Shown: one piece after another, positions 1-8,625 of the stretch
Numbering within the stretch: the first letter of the stretch is position 1
Layout of the letters: each line of letters begins with the position of its first letter
Assembly: GCF_003931565.1 (NCBI RefSeq)
Contig: NZ_RRYI01000002.1
Span: 496,001 to 560,000, forward strand
Reading direction: 5' to 3'
Origin: Caulobacter sp. 602-1
GTDB lineage: Bacteria; Pseudomonadota; Alphaproteobacteria; Caulobacterales; Caulobacteraceae
Length of the DNA stretch: 64,000 nt
Notes under the pieces: model-generated
Database searches by the model: none
What the model was told of the DNA's origin: nothing
The model's input: the letters and a program-made list of their open reading frames with translations, nothing else
Made by a program: the position numbers and the translations under genes

Positions 1-636
1 GTTCCGCTCGTCATACAGGGACTGCGCGACCGGGGCTCCGGCGGCGTCGACCAGCCATCCGTCGGTGTCTTCCTGTGCGCCGAAGTCCAGCATCCGCGTA
101 GCGCGCTTGTCCAGATTGATCCTGTAGAGCATGTCACGGCCGCGTTGCTCGACGAAGTGGACGCCCTCGACGAAGACGACCGCCTCGTTGTCGATCATTC
201 GGACCATGGGCCAGCTGATGATAACGTTCATCGCATCGGGCTGGTCCTTCAGCAGGGGGGTCTGTTTTCCCGTGGCGATGTTGTAGTCGGTCGCCATCAT
301 GTATTCGCGCGCCGGGCCTTGCAGGCCGAACACCTCGGTCGTGCGCGAGGTTATCAGCAGGAGATGGTTGGGCCCGGCCCACTCCACACCGCGAAGCTTG
401 GTCGACCCGACGATAATTCCTTTCAGGACACCGCCGCCGACCTGTCGGATCGACAGGAAGCGCTGGTCTCCGTCCGTGGCTATGACCGCCAGCTTCGCGC
501 CATCTGGGGAGATTTTCACCTCCTCGATGTTCGGCAGTGCGCCGTAGATCGCCAGACTCGGTTTGTCCGCGGCAAGCGCCGGCGTGCACAGCATGACCCA
601 GCTGGCCGCGGCCGCCGCAAAAATAGACTTGAGCAC
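1..636 (-). CDS. S9-family peptidase, N-terminal part (runs off the window)
   Basis: Reading the minus strand from a GTG at 636 gives a signal-peptide-like start (MLKSIFAAAAASW) and a beta-propeller region with repeated motifs such as ISPDG, GVEWAGPNHLLL and DTDGWLVDAAG. It stays open to the window edge, so the catalytic domain is missing here. A run of six G plus AG sits about 8 bases before the GTG. The protein matches the next gene (729-2663) almost segment by segment, so the two are tandem paralogues. By family it should be an exported prolyl-oligopeptidase-like serine peptidase of the envelope. The GTG is supported by the parallel start in the paralogue. Confidence 0.85.
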   Translation of the reverse strand, partial: MLKSIFAAAAASWVMLCTPALAADKPSLAIYGALPNIEEVKISPDGAKLAVIATDGDQRFLSIRQVGGGVLKGIIVGSTKLRGVEWAGPNHLLLITSRTTEVFGLQGPAREYMMATDYNIATGKQTPLLKDQPDAMNVIISWPMVRMIDNEAVVFVEGVHFVEQRGRDMLYRINLDKRATRMLDFGAQEDTDGWLVDAAGAPVAQSLYDERN

Positions 637-728
637 TGAAAACTCCCCCCGTCGCGCCAAGCTCTACCATGGGGCGCTGGGGTGTCCAGATGCTCGCAAT
701 CGGACGTGCGCGGCGCGAAGGGGCGTCC

Positions 729-2663
729 TTACTCCGGCGGATTGTGCTTCTCGACGAAGGCGACGGCGGCGTTCAGCATCTTCTGGCGCGTGGCGCCGCG
801 CGATAGCCAGTGATCCTCGCCGTCCAGGGTGACGAACTCGACCGGCTTGCCGGCGCGCTTCATCGCGCTGGCCATGGTTTGGCTCTGGTCATAGCGCACA
901 ACGGTGTCGTCCTTGCCGTGGATAAGCAGGACGGGGATGTCGATCTTGGCCGCCTGACGCGCCGGCGAGAGGGTGGCCAGGTCGGGATCCCTAAGGCCGT
1001 TGGCGCCCATGAAGCGCATCCAATAGCGTTGAGCTGACGAGCGTTCGCCATTGTGCAGCTCTCGGTCCGTCGCCAGCATGGCCTGCAGGTCGGACGGGCC
1101 GGCCACGGAGACGGCGCAGCGATAGACGCCCTTGTCCAGAGTCGCGCCGGCCAAGGCCGCGTAGCCGCCGTAGGAGGCGCCCATGATGCAGACGCGCTTG
1201 GGATCGACGATACCTTGCCTGGCAAGATCGCGGACGCCGTCCGACAGGTCGGTCTGCATCTTTTTGCCCCACTCGCCGAAGCCCGCCTTGATGAAGTTCC
1301 AGCCGAACCCTTCGGAGCCGCGGAAGTTGGGCTGCAAAACGGCATAGCCGCGCGATGCCAGCGCTTGGCTCCACCAGTCGAACGCCGGGGTGTCGCGCCC
1401 CTGCGGGCCGCCGTGCGGGAGCACGATCAGCGGCAGGTTCTTGGGATCGCGCCCCTTGGGCAGGGTGAGATATCCGCTGATCTCGAGGCCATCGGCGGCC
1501 TTGTACTTGATGGAACGCACCGGCGAGACGGTGCTGGCGTCCACGCCCTTGTAGACTGGACCCAGGAAGTCGGCTCGCTTGGTGTCGAGATTGACCAGGA
1601 AATAGCCGGGGCCTTCCGTCTGGGAGTCGGCGCGCACGACGACCTTGCGCCGGTCGTGCGACCACGAGGCCAGGCTGACATAGTCCGCGCCGAACGGCTT
1701 GCGGACGGCGTCCCAGGTCTTCTGGGCCGTGGCGTCGAAGAAGGTGTAGCGCAGGTCGTCGCCGTCCAGCTTGTAGCCGCCGAGCAGCGCCAGGGTGACG
1801 GGGTCATGGATCAGGGCTGTCTGATCCATGCCCTGCGCCAGGTCCTGGTGCGTACCGTCCATCTGGTATTCGCGCAGGATGCTCTCGTCCTTGTCGTCGG
1901 TGCGCCAGACCAGGATCGACTTGCCGTCGCGGCCGAAGCCCGCGAGCCCGTACGAGCCCATGGGCGTCACCGCCTCGTCGATCTGTCGCCAGGCGCCCCG
2001 GGTCTTGGTCTTGAGGTACCAGACGCCGCGCTTCTGGTCGTAGAGCGACTGGGCGACGGCCTCGCCGGCGGCATTGACCAGCCAGCCGTTCGTGTTCGGC
2101 TCGCCCGCCAGGTCGTGGATTTTGCTGGCGCGGGTGGACATCAGCGTCCGGTAAAGCGTGACCTGGCCGCGGTTGTCGACGAAACGAACGCCTTCCAGGA
2201 TCGCGACGGCCTGGCCGTCGATGATGCGCGGCATCGGCCAGCCGACGATGATGTTCATCGCGCTGGCCTGATCGTTCAACAGGGGCGCTTGCTTGCCGGT
2301 GGCGACGTCGAAGTCGGACACCATGAAGTATTCCTGCTTCGGTCCCTGGACACCGGGGACAATCGTGGTCTGAGAGCCCACCAGCAGCAGGTGATCCGGG
2401 CCGGCCCACTCGACGCCACGCAGCTTGGCCGCCCCGATGTTCATGCCGCTGATGACGCCGCCGCCGATCTGGCGAACGGTCAGAATGCGCTGGTCGCCGC
2501 TGGAGGCGACAATCGCCAGCCTGGTTCCGTCGGGCGAGATCTCGACCGTCTCGATGGTCGGGAGCTGGCCATAGATGGCCAGGTCCGGCTTGGGAGCGGC
2601 CATGGCGGGGCCGGAAAGCACGGCGAAGCAGGCCGCGGTCGCGGCGAACAAGGTCTTGAGCAC
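729..2663 (-). CDS. Secreted S9 family peptidase (prolyl oligopeptidase fold)
   Basis: A 644-residue protein: signal peptide with cleavage after the AMA near residue 22, an N-terminal beta-propeller, then an alpha/beta-hydrolase domain. The nucleophile elbow GASYGGY places Ser at about 497. The Asp in HGKDDTVV (about 586) and the His in GEDHW (about 618) complete the triad. The frame can extend to a TTG at 2675, but GTG at 2663 is better: it has a GGGGGA ribosome site 5-10 bases upstream and aligns with the start of the tandem paralogue at 636. The family cleaves peptides; the substrate is unknown. The gene is followed at about 90 bases by its paralogue on the same strand. Confidence 0.92.
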   Translation of the reverse strand: MLKTLFAATAACFAVLSGPAMAAPKPDLAIYGQLPTIETVEISPDGTRLAIVASSGDQRILTVRQIGGGVISGMNIGAAKLRGVEWAGPDHLLLVGSQTTIVPGVQGPKQEYFMVSDFDVATGKQAPLLNDQASAMNIIVGWPMPRIIDGQAVAILEGVRFVDNRGQVTLYRTLMSTRASKIHDLAGEPNTNGWLVNAAGEAVAQSLYDQKRGVWYLKTKTRGAWRQIDEAVTPMGSYGLAGFGRDGKSILVWRTDDKDESILREYQMDGTHQDLAQGMDQTALIHDPVTLALLGGYKLDGDDLRYTFFDATAQKTWDAVRKPFGADYVSLASWSHDRRKVVVRADSQTEGPGYFLVNLDTKRADFLGPVYKGVDASTVSPVRSIKYKAADGLEISGYLTLPKGRDPKNLPLIVLPHGGPQGRDTPAFDWWSQALASRGYAVLQPNFRGSEGFGWNFIKAGFGEWGKKMQTDLSDGVRDLARQGIVDPKRVCIMGASYGGYAALAGATLDKGVYRCAVSVAGPSDLQAMLATDRELHNGERSSAQRYWMRFMGANGLRDPDLATLSPARQAAKIDIPVLLIHGKDDTVVRYDQSQTMASAMKRAGKPVEFVTLDGEDHWLSRGATRQKMLNAAVAFVEKHNPPE

Positions 2664-2741
2664 GAAGTCCCCCAAACTCGATGCGCAACTCTACCAAGGC
2701 GCGCGTTTGTGTCGAGCGCTCGAATTTGGACGCATAAAACA

Positions 2742-2772
2742 AAACGCCCCGGCCGCGAGGGCCGGGGCGTTT
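2742..2772 (-). terminator. Rho-independent terminator of infC
   Basis: A 13-bp perfect stem (AAACGCCCCGGCC at 2742-2754 and its complement at 2760-2772) has a 5-base loop. On the minus strand it is followed by a T-rich tract (GTTTTGTTTTATG). It lies 24 bases past the infC stop. Confidence 0.85.
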
Positions 2773-2795
2773 CGATGTCTACCCAATGATTGATC

Positions 2796-3317
2796 CTAGC
2801 GCGGGGCCAGGATCATGATCATCTGCCGGCCTTCCATGCGCGGCTCGTACTCGACCTTGGCGACTTCGTCGAAGTCGGCCTTGACCTTGTGGAGCAGCTT
2901 CATGCCCAGCTCGGGGTGAGCCATTTCACGACCGCGGAAGCGCAGGGTGACCTTCACCTTGTCGCCTTCCTCGAAGAAGCGCGTCATGGCTTTCGCCTTC
3001 ACTTCATAGTCGTGGATGTCGATGTTCGGGCGGAGCTTGATCTCCTTGAGCTCGACCACCTTCTGCCGCTTGCGCGCCTCGTTCTTTTTCTTCTGCTCCT
3101 GGAACTTGAACTTGCCATAGTCCAGGATCTTGCAGACGGGCGGATTGGCGTTCGGAACGATTTCCACCAGGTCCAGGCCGGCTTCCTCTGCCGCTTCCAG
3201 AGCGGCGGACGTCGGCATTTCGCCTTGCTTCTCGCCGTTTTGGTCGATCAGCAGGACGCGGGGGACGCGGATGTCTTCGTTGATACGCGGTCCGTCTTTA
3301 ACGGGCGGCGTTTGCAT
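2796..3317 (-). CDS. infC: Translation initiation factor IF-3
   Basis: 173 residues, the usual IF-3 size. The N-terminal domain carries [15 protein letters not shown], the basic linker contains [16 protein letters not shown], and the C-terminal domain has [13 protein letters not shown] and [18 protein letters not shown]-3 binds the 30S subunit, prevents premature 50S joining and checks the initiator codon. The start is an ATG at 3317, with no strong ribosome site visible. It is transcribed alone, with its own terminator just downstream. The 265 bases between it and the divergent membrane-protein gene must hold both promoters, but I could not place them. Confidence 0.97.
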   Translation of the reverse strand: MQTPPVKDGPRINEDIRVPRVLLIDQNGEKQGEMPTSAALEAAEEAGLDLVEIVPNANPPVCKILDYGKFKFQEQKKKNEARKRQKVVELKEIKLRPNIDIHDYEVKAKAMTRFFEEGDKVKVTLRFRGREMAHPELGMKLLHKVKADFDEVAKVEYEPRMEGRQMIMILAPR

Positions 3318-3582
3318 AGGACGGCGAATAGGGGCGGCTCCGGTACTGTTGATGTGAAGCGTGGTTCGTAGGGTCTAGTCGTAAAGGTATAGCTGAACGC
3401 GCGCGCACCGCGCTGGGCGCGCCGCGAGAAAGTGATATATGACGCGCCAGCCTCGCTCTATCAAGCGAAGGCGACCAAAGAGACGTCGAGCGGGTCCAGT
3501 TTTTTCTGATCCCAGCGTGCGCGGGGGTGGAAACGGCGAGACGGGGACATGTTTTCTTCTTCAAGACACCCGCCCGAGCTCC

Positions 3583-4182
3583 ATGAATCAGCATCGCCAC
3601 ACCGCCTTGGAGGACGTTCACGCCCTCCTGATCGGCTCCAGCTTCATCGCCGTGGGGCTGACCCTGCTCAAGGCCGCCGGCCTTGTCACCGGCGGCGTGG
3701 CCGGGGTGGCGCTGATCGTCTCGTACCTGGGCGGCTGGCCCGTGGGGACGGTGTTCTTCCTGCTGAACCTGCCATTCTACGTCTTGGCCCAACGGACCAT
3801 GGGCTGGAGCTTCACCTTCAAGACCCTGGTGACCAACCTGCTGCTGGCGGGTCTGGCCTTTGGAATGCCGTACTGGCTGAAGGTCGAACGCGTCGATCCG
3901 ATCTTCTCGGCCGTGTTCGGCGGCACGATCATCGGCATGGGAATCCTGGCCTTGGCGCGGCACCGTTCCAGCGTCGGCGGGGTGGGGGTGCTGGCGCTCT
4001 ATCTTCACGAACGGCGCGGCGTCAGCGCCGGCAAGGTCCAGATGGCCGCCGACTGCCTGGTCGTCCTGGCGGCCTTCTTCACGATTCCGTTCGACAAGCT
4101 GCTGCTGTCGATCGCCAGCGCCGTCGCGTTGAGCGCGGTGATCATCGCCAATCACAAGCCGGGCCGGTACGCGGGGTACTGA
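3583..4182 (+). CDS. YitT family (DUF161) integral membrane protein
   Basis: 199 residues with five or six hydrophobic spans beginning near residue 15 (ALLIGSSFIAVGLTLLKAAG), then glycine-rich membrane segments such as GTVFFLLNLPFYVLA and FGGTIIGMGILAL. The tract TGGVAGVALI and the overall pattern match YitT/DUF161 proteins, whose function is not settled. The open frame extends upstream to 3439, but that part is arginine-rich and unlike the family, so I chose the ATG at 3583. The ribosome site is weak. It converges on the heptosyltransferase-like gene with a 9-base gap. Confidence 0.82.
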   Translation: MNQHRHTALEDVHALLIGSSFIAVGLTLLKAAGLVTGGVAGVALIVSYLGGWPVGTVFFLLNLPFYVLAQRTMGWSFTFKTLVTNLLLAGLAFGMPYWLKVERVDPIFSAVFGGTIIGMGILALARHRSSVGGVGVLALYLHERRGVSAGKVQMAADCLVVLAAFFTIPFDKLLLSIASAVALSAVIIANHKPGRYAGY

Positions 4183-4191
4183 CCCGCGAAA

Positions 4192-5163
4192 TCAGTGCGG
4201 CAGCAGCGCCATCGCCGCGCTGGCCACGGTGCTGACCGGCAGGGCCTTGAGGTCGGGCGAGCGGATCACCGCCACGTGGCCGCGCGGGCCGCACAGCTCG
4301 GGATCCGAGGCGTCTGAGAACAGGGCGATGGTCGGGGCGCCGGCGGCGGCCAGCAGGTGGGTCGGACCCGTGTCGTTGCCGACGGCCAGGGCGGCCTTGG
4401 CCCCCAGCACGGCCAACTGGGCGAAGTCGGTGCGGCCGGTCAGGTCTCGGGCCCCGCCGACGGCCTTCTGGATCTGGCGGGCCATGGCGCTTTCCTGCGG
4501 ACCGCCGATGATGACGATGTCCAGCCCTCGCGCCTTCAGCAGCGAGCCCAGCTGGGCGTAGTTCTCGACCGGCCAGCGCTTCTCCAGCCGGTGAGCCGAG
4601 CCGCCCGGCACGAACAGGACGTAGGGACGCGGCGCGGCGGCGCCGGCGACGGGGCGCGGTTCCTTCTGCTTGCGCAGGATCCACGACAGGTCCGGCGGCG
4701 GCGCGCTGCCCGGTTCTGTTGGGGCGTCGGGCCAGATGCCGGCGGCGCGCAGCTGGTCGGCCTGGCGCTCCAGGGTGTGCATGCGCAGCCGGGCCGAACC
4801 CTTCTGGGGCAGCGACGCGCCGAAGGCGACGCCGTTCCACTGCGGCGGAAAGGGGCGCAGCAGCTGGAAGTACCAGTTGGTCCGGGTGTTGGTCTGCAGG
4901 TCGTAGATCCGGTCGTAGCGCGCCTTGCGGACACGACCGATCATGGCCAGGGTCTCGCCCAGATCGTCGGGGCGGCCATCGGTCTCAACGGTGTTGAAGT
5001 ACGGGCTGAGCTTGGCCAGAGCCTCGAAGGGGGGCGTGGTCAGGAGCGTGATCTTGGCCTTGGGATGGGCCTCGCGGATCTTCTTCATCGCCGCGAGCGC
5101 GAGGACGAAGTCGCCTAGAGCGCCCAACTTGATCACCAGAACCTTCTTGATCTCCTTGCTCAA
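4192..5163 (-). CDS. Glycosyltransferase family 9 (heptosyltransferase-like)
   Basis: 323 residues. The N-terminal KLGALGDFVLALAAM and the C-terminal GNDTGPTHLLAAAGAPT are signatures of the ADP-heptose:LPS heptosyltransferase family, GT9, which adds sugars to the LPS core on the cytoplasmic face of the inner membrane. The chosen start is TTG at 5163, whose last two bases overlap the stop of the upstream glycosyltransferase (TTGA), with GGAG about 10 bases before it, suggesting translational coupling. The longer frame to 5217 would lie inside the upstream gene. The exact sugar donor cannot be read from sequence. Confidence 0.9.
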   Translation of the reverse strand: MSKEIKKVLVIKLGALGDFVLALAAMKKIREAHPKAKITLLTTPPFEALAKLSPYFNTVETDGRPDDLGETLAMIGRVRKARYDRIYDLQTNTRTNWYFQLLRPFPPQWNGVAFGASLPQKGSARLRMHTLERQADQLRAAGIWPDAPTEPGSAPPPDLSWILRKQKEPRPVAGAAAPRPYVLFVPGGSAHRLEKRWPVENYAQLGSLLKARGLDIVIIGGPQESAMARQIQKAVGGARDLTGRTDFAQLAVLGAKAALAVGNDTGPTHLLAAAGAPTIALFSDASDPELCGPRGHVAVIRSPDLKALPVSTVASAAMALLPH

Positions 5164-6332
5164 GACGAACGCTCCGAACCCAATATGCGTGCATAGACCT
5201 TGAGGGTCGCTTCGCACATAGCGTCCACTGAATACAACCGCCGCGCACGAAGACGTGCGGCCTGGCCCAGGGTCTGTCGTCCGGCCGCGCCGATTTCGCA
5301 GGCCTCGAGCAGAGCATCGGCCCAGGCCTCGGCGTCTCCGGGCGCGACCAGCCAGCCGGTCTCGCCGGGGATGATGGTCTCGCGCGTCGCCCCATGGTCC
5401 GAGGCCATGGCCGGACGGCCCATGACCTGCGGCTCGACCGCCGTGCGGCCAAAGGCTTCCGGCTCCAGCGACGGGGCGATGGCGACGTCGGCCAGCAGAT
5501 AGGCGGCGGGCATGTCGTCGCAGTGTCCGACCAGCTTGACCGCGTCCTGCAGTCCGGCGGCGGCGATGGCGGCCTCGAGCTCCGCGCGATAGCCCTTGCG
5601 GCCCTGGTCGTCACCGGCCAGCAGCAGCAGCACGCGATCCTCGCCCCGCGCCTTCAGCAGGGTCATGGCCTCGATCATCAGGGCCTGGCCCTTCCAGCGG
5701 GTCAGGCGGCCGGCCAGCAGCACCTTCAGGCGCCGTTCGCCGTCGGCGATGCCCCAGGCCCTGCGCAGCGCCTGGATGCGCTCGGCGCTGACCACGCCGG
5801 GCTCGAAGCGCGACAGGTCGACGCCGCGCGGAATGGCCACGACCTTATCGGGCGAGACGTTGTGTTCGCGGATGACGTGGTCGCGGGTGTATTCCGAATT
5901 GGCGATGACCAGATCACCCTTGGTCATCACCGCGTTGTACCAGCGTTTCAGATTGGACTTGGCGTTGTAGACGCCGTGATAGGTGGCCACGAAGGGGACC
6001 TTGGTCGCGTGCGCCGCCCACAGGGCGCTGAAGGCCGGAGCGCGCGAGCGGGCGTGAACGAGGCTGACCTTCTCCCGCCGGATCAGGTCGATCAGCCTCG
6101 CGGCGTTGCCCAGCATGATCAGCGGGTTCTTGGTCTGGGCCGGCATCTGGGCCAGCCGGCCGCCGTCGGCCTCCAGGCGAGAGGCCATGCGTCCGCCCTT
6201 GGTCGCGACCAGGGCCTTGCCGCCTTGCGCCACGACGGCATGGGCGACATCAATCGTCGTCTGTTCAGCCCCGCCTGTTTCCAGCTCAGGCGTGACTTGC
6301 AGCAGGGTGAAGTCGGCGGGTAGGTCGGGCAC
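5160..6332 (-). CDS. Glycosyltransferase family 4 (GT-B fold)
   Basis: 390 residues from a GTG at 6332. The acceptor half opens with LLQVTPELETGGAEQTTIDVA, and the donor half has RLTRWKGQALMIEA, AGDDQGRKGYRAELE and the E-x7-E type segment PSLEPEAFGRTAVEPQ typical of GT4 enzymes that transfer sugars from nucleotide donors. It is the first gene of a two-gene operon with the GT9 gene, overlapping it by 4 bases. The pairing points to LPS or other surface polysaccharide synthesis. The precise linkage is unknown. Confidence 0.9.
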   Translation of the reverse strand: MPDLPADFTLLQVTPELETGGAEQTTIDVAHAVVAQGGKALVATKGGRMASRLEADGGRLAQMPAQTKNPLIMLGNAARLIDLIRREKVSLVHARSRAPAFSALWAAHATKVPFVATYHGVYNAKSNLKRWYNAVMTKGDLVIANSEYTRDHVIREHNVSPDKVVAIPRGVDLSRFEPGVVSAERIQALRRAWGIADGERRLKVLLAGRLTRWKGQALMIEAMTLLKARGEDRVLLLLAGDDQGRKGYRAELEAAIAAAGLQDAVKLVGHCDDMPAAYLLADVAIAPSLEPEAFGRTAVEPQVMGRPAMASDHGATRETIIPGETGWLVAPGDAEAWADALLEACEIGAAGRQTLGQAARLRARRLYSVDAMCEATLKVYARILGSERSS

Positions 6333-6387
6333 GCGACTCTCGGCGAAACGAACGCGTTTTAGTTATCGAAAGGATCAAGGCGACGCC

Positions 6388-7260
6388 ATGACCGAATCCC
6401 CGGGCGCTCTGACGCGCGAAGACGGCTCGAAGATCGCTTTCCGCCGTGTCGAGGGCGAGGGCCCCACGGTTGTCTGGCTGGGCGGCTTCCACAGCGACAT
6501 GACGGGGACCAAGGCCGAGGTGCTGGCCGAGCAGGCCAAGGCGACCGGCGGCGCCTACATCCGCTTCGACTATTTCGGCCACGGCGAGTCCGACGGCGCC
6601 TTCAAGGACGGCACGATCAGCCGCTGGCGCGAGGACGCTCTGGCGGTGATCGACGCGCTGACCGCGGGGCCGCTTGTGCTGGTCGGCTCGTCCATGGGGG
6701 GCTGGCTGTCGTGCCTGGCCGCCATCGCCCGGCCTGACCGGGTGAAGGCCATGGTGCTGATCGCCCCCGCGCCGGACTTCACCGAGAAGCTGATGGAGCC
6801 CGAGTTGTCGGCCGAGGCCAGGGCGGCCATCGCCCGCGACGGCTTCTGGATCCGGCCCTCGGACTATGATGACGGCGGCTACGCCATCACCCGCGAACTG
6901 CTCGAAGACGGGGCGCGGTGGTCGATCCTGCCGGGACCCGTGCCGATCGACGTCCCGGTGCGCGTGCTGCAAGGCGGAGCCGATCCCGACGTGCCGTGGA
7001 CCCACGCTCTGGAACTGGCGAACGTCCTCAAAAGCGACGACGTCATCTTCACCCTGATCAAGGATGGCGACCATCGGCTCTCGCGTCCCCAAGATCTGGA
7101 GCGCCTAGTCGCGGCGGTGGCGGAAGCCAAGGGCTTGGCCGAACCGGAGGAGGGCGACTTGGTCTCTCGCCGCCTGGCGCGCGCCGCGCGGTTGCGTAAC
7201 GCGGCGGGCCTGGATGCGGTGGGGATCACGCCGAGGATCCCGGCGATTGATGATGAGTAG
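6388..7260 (+). CDS. Alpha/beta hydrolase (ABHD10-like)
   Basis: 290 residues. The nucleophile elbow GSSMGG puts Ser at about 102. The oxyanion-side motif WLGGFHSDMTGTKA and the FDYFGHGESDG segment match the small thioesterase-like ABHD10 group common in Alphaproteobacteria. The acid is probably Asp in GGADPDVPW and the catalytic His is in DGDHRLSR. The ATG at 6388 has an AGGATCAAGG ribosome site. It is divergent from the glycosyltransferase operon by 55 bases. Substrate unknown; esterase or thioesterase activity is inferred from the family. Confidence 0.85.
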   Translation: MTESPGALTREDGSKIAFRRVEGEGPTVVWLGGFHSDMTGTKAEVLAEQAKATGGAYIRFDYFGHGESDGAFKDGTISRWREDALAVIDALTAGPLVLVGSSMGGWLSCLAAIARPDRVKAMVLIAPAPDFTEKLMEPELSAEARAAIARDGFWIRPSDYDDGGYAITRELLEDGARWSILPGPVPIDVPVRVLQGGADPDVPWTHALELANVLKSDDVIFTLIKDGDHRLSRPQDLERLVAAVAEAKGLAEPEEGDLVSRRLARAARLRNAAGLDAVGITPRIPAIDDE

Positions 7261-7273
7261 GCTCAAAGTCCCT

Positions 7274-7286
7274 CTCCCTTAGGGAG
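7274..7286. terminator. Short inverted repeat between convergent genes
   Basis: CTCCCT-T-AGGGAG is a 6-bp perfect palindrome in the 34-base gap between two convergent genes. There is no T-run, so terminator function is only suggested by position. Confidence 0.3.
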
Positions 7287-7294
7287 GAGCCAGC

Positions 7295-8155
7295 TCAACC
7301 GCCCGCTTTCAGGATCGCCGCCAGGCCTTCGCGGTAGGTCGGATAAGCCGGCCGCCAGCCCAGCTCCGCCTTCGCCAGTGCGTTCGAGACGCGCTTGTTC
7401 TCGGCGTAGAACCTTCGCGTCGCCGGCGACATGCCCAGTTCGTTGAAAGGCAGGTCCGGCGGGACCGGGACGCCCAGCAAACGGGCGGCGTGCTCCATGA
7501 CGTCCTGAGGCGGGGCCGGTTCATCGTCGACCAGGTTGTAGATCCCGCCCGCCCTGGGCCGCTCCAGCGAGGTCAGCAGCCCCGAGACGATGTCGTCCAC
7601 GTGGATGCGGCTGAACACCTGACCCGGCTTGACGATGCGACGGCCTTCGCCGGCGCGCAGGCGGTCCAGGGCGCTGCGGCCCGGGCCGTAGATGCCGGGC
7701 AGGCGGAAGGCGGTGACGGTCAGTCCCATGCCGCGCCCGACCTCGCGCCAGTCGCGCTCGGCCCCCACGCGGCGGGCGCCCTCGACCGACTGGGCCTTCA
7801 GCGGCGCGGTCTCGAACACCCAGCGGCCCTCGTAGTCGCCATAGACGCCGGTCGTCGACAGGTAGCCGATCCAGTCAGGGAAGGCCTGTGCCTGGGCGAG
7901 GGCGGGAACCAGCGATTCCAGGGCCGGACAGCCGTCGGGACCGGGCGGGGCGGTGACCAGCACGGCGTTCACCCCCTGGAGCGCGGTGGCCATGGCCTCG
8001 CGGTCGTTCGGATCGGCGGACGTGATTCCCTGGGCGCGCAGCCGATCGGCCTGATCCGCGTCCCGCGCCGTGGCGGCGATTTCCCACCCGCGGGCCCGCA
8101 AGGCGCGCGAAAACGCCGCGCCGACATAGCCCATACCGAACACGAACAGACGCAA
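7295..8155 (-). CDS. NAD(P)-dependent epimerase-like SDR protein
   Basis: 286 residues. The N-terminal FGMGYVGAAF is a glycine-rich nucleotide-binding loop of the atypical extended SDR group (YeeZ-like). TTGVYGDYEGRWV supplies the S/T and Tyr-like positions, and IHVDDIVSGLL and NLVDDEPAPP are typical of extended SDR proteins. The start is TTG at 8155, with GGAG about 15 bases upstream; no ATG gives a complete glycine motif. The substrate is unknown. It converges on the alpha/beta hydrolase and lies upstream of, and divergent from, the tRNA genes. Confidence 0.85.
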   Translation of the reverse strand: MRLFVFGMGYVGAAFSRALRARGWEIAATARDADQADRLRAQGITSADPNDREAMATALQGVNAVLVTAPPGPDGCPALESLVPALAQAQAFPDWIGYLSTTGVYGDYEGRWVFETAPLKAQSVEGARRVGAERDWREVGRGMGLTVTAFRLPGIYGPGRSALDRLRAGEGRRIVKPGQVFSRIHVDDIVSGLLTSLERPRAGGIYNLVDDEPAPPQDVMEHAARLLGVPVPPDLPFNELGMSPATRRFYAENKRVSNALAKAELGWRPAYPTYREGLAAILKAGG

Positions 8156-8245
8156 CGCCTAGAACTCCGCCCCCAGAAAACCCAGCCTAAAGCCGTCCGG
8201 ATCAAGCCTCCGAAAAAAGCCTGTCGGCAACCCCTCAAAGGGTGC

Positions 8246-8274
8246 TTGCAAACCGCGAAGCGCTCTGCCATAAG
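8246..8274 (+). promoter_or_regulatory. Candidate housekeeping promoter for the tRNA-Gly genes
   Basis: TTGCAA at 8246-8251 and CATAAG at 8269-8274 are separated by 17 bases. Read the Caulobacter way, TTG-rich -35, 14 bases, then GCCATAAG resembles GCTANAWC. It would start transcription about 35 bases before the first tRNA. Confidence 0.4.
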
Positions 8275-8315
8275 CCGCCTCCTCGTCGCGGGGCGCTCTT
8301 TTGAGCCTCGCCGAT

Positions 8316-8390
8316 GCGGGCGTAGCTCAGTGGTAGAGCACAACCTTGCCAAGGTTGGGGTCGAGAGTTCGAATCTCTTCGCCCGCTCCA
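8316..8390 (+). tRNA. tRNA-Gly (anticodon GCC)
   Basis: A complete 75-base cloverleaf: acceptor GCGGGCG/CGCCCGC, D arm GCTC/GAGC, anticodon arm CAACC-TTGCCAA-GGTTG with GCC in the loop, T arm GAGAG-TTCGAAT-CTCTT, and an encoded CCA end. Identical to the second copy 49 bases downstream. Confidence 0.97.
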
Positions 8391-8439
8391 TTCTTCCGGA
8401 ATTTCCGGGGAATGGAGCGACTATATATCTCGCGAATGG

Positions 8440-8514
8440 GCGGGCGTAGCTCAGTGGTAGAGCACAACCTTGCCAAGGTTGGGGTCGAGAGTTCGAATCT
8501 CTTCGCCCGCTCCA
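8440..8514 (+). tRNA. tRNA-Gly (anticodon GCC), second copy
   Basis: Base-for-base identical to the copy at 8316-8390, including the encoded CCA. The 49-base spacer differs from the downstream flank, so this is a tandem gene duplication probably read as one transcript. Confidence 0.97.
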
Positions 8515-8625
8515 TTCTCGATCTTCTTCCGAAAATTCAGACGCCTCTTACCGGTCGCCGCCAAGGGATCGCGGTCGGCGATTCGCGTGTCGCGGGGCGA
8601 TACGCGTTCGCCTAAGCTAAGCCTC

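Noticed and set aside
1053..2789. 578-codon frame opposite the S9 peptidase
   Set aside because: High-GC antisense shadow; the opposite strand has a signal peptide, complete catalytic triad and ribosome site.
3439..3582. N-terminal extension of the YitT-like protein
   Set aside because: Arginine-rich, no ribosome site, absent from the family; ATG 3583 is used.
6106..6387. 94-codon extension ahead of the alpha/beta hydrolase
   Set aside because: It overlaps the divergent glycosyltransferase coding sequence; ATG 6388 has its own ribosome site.
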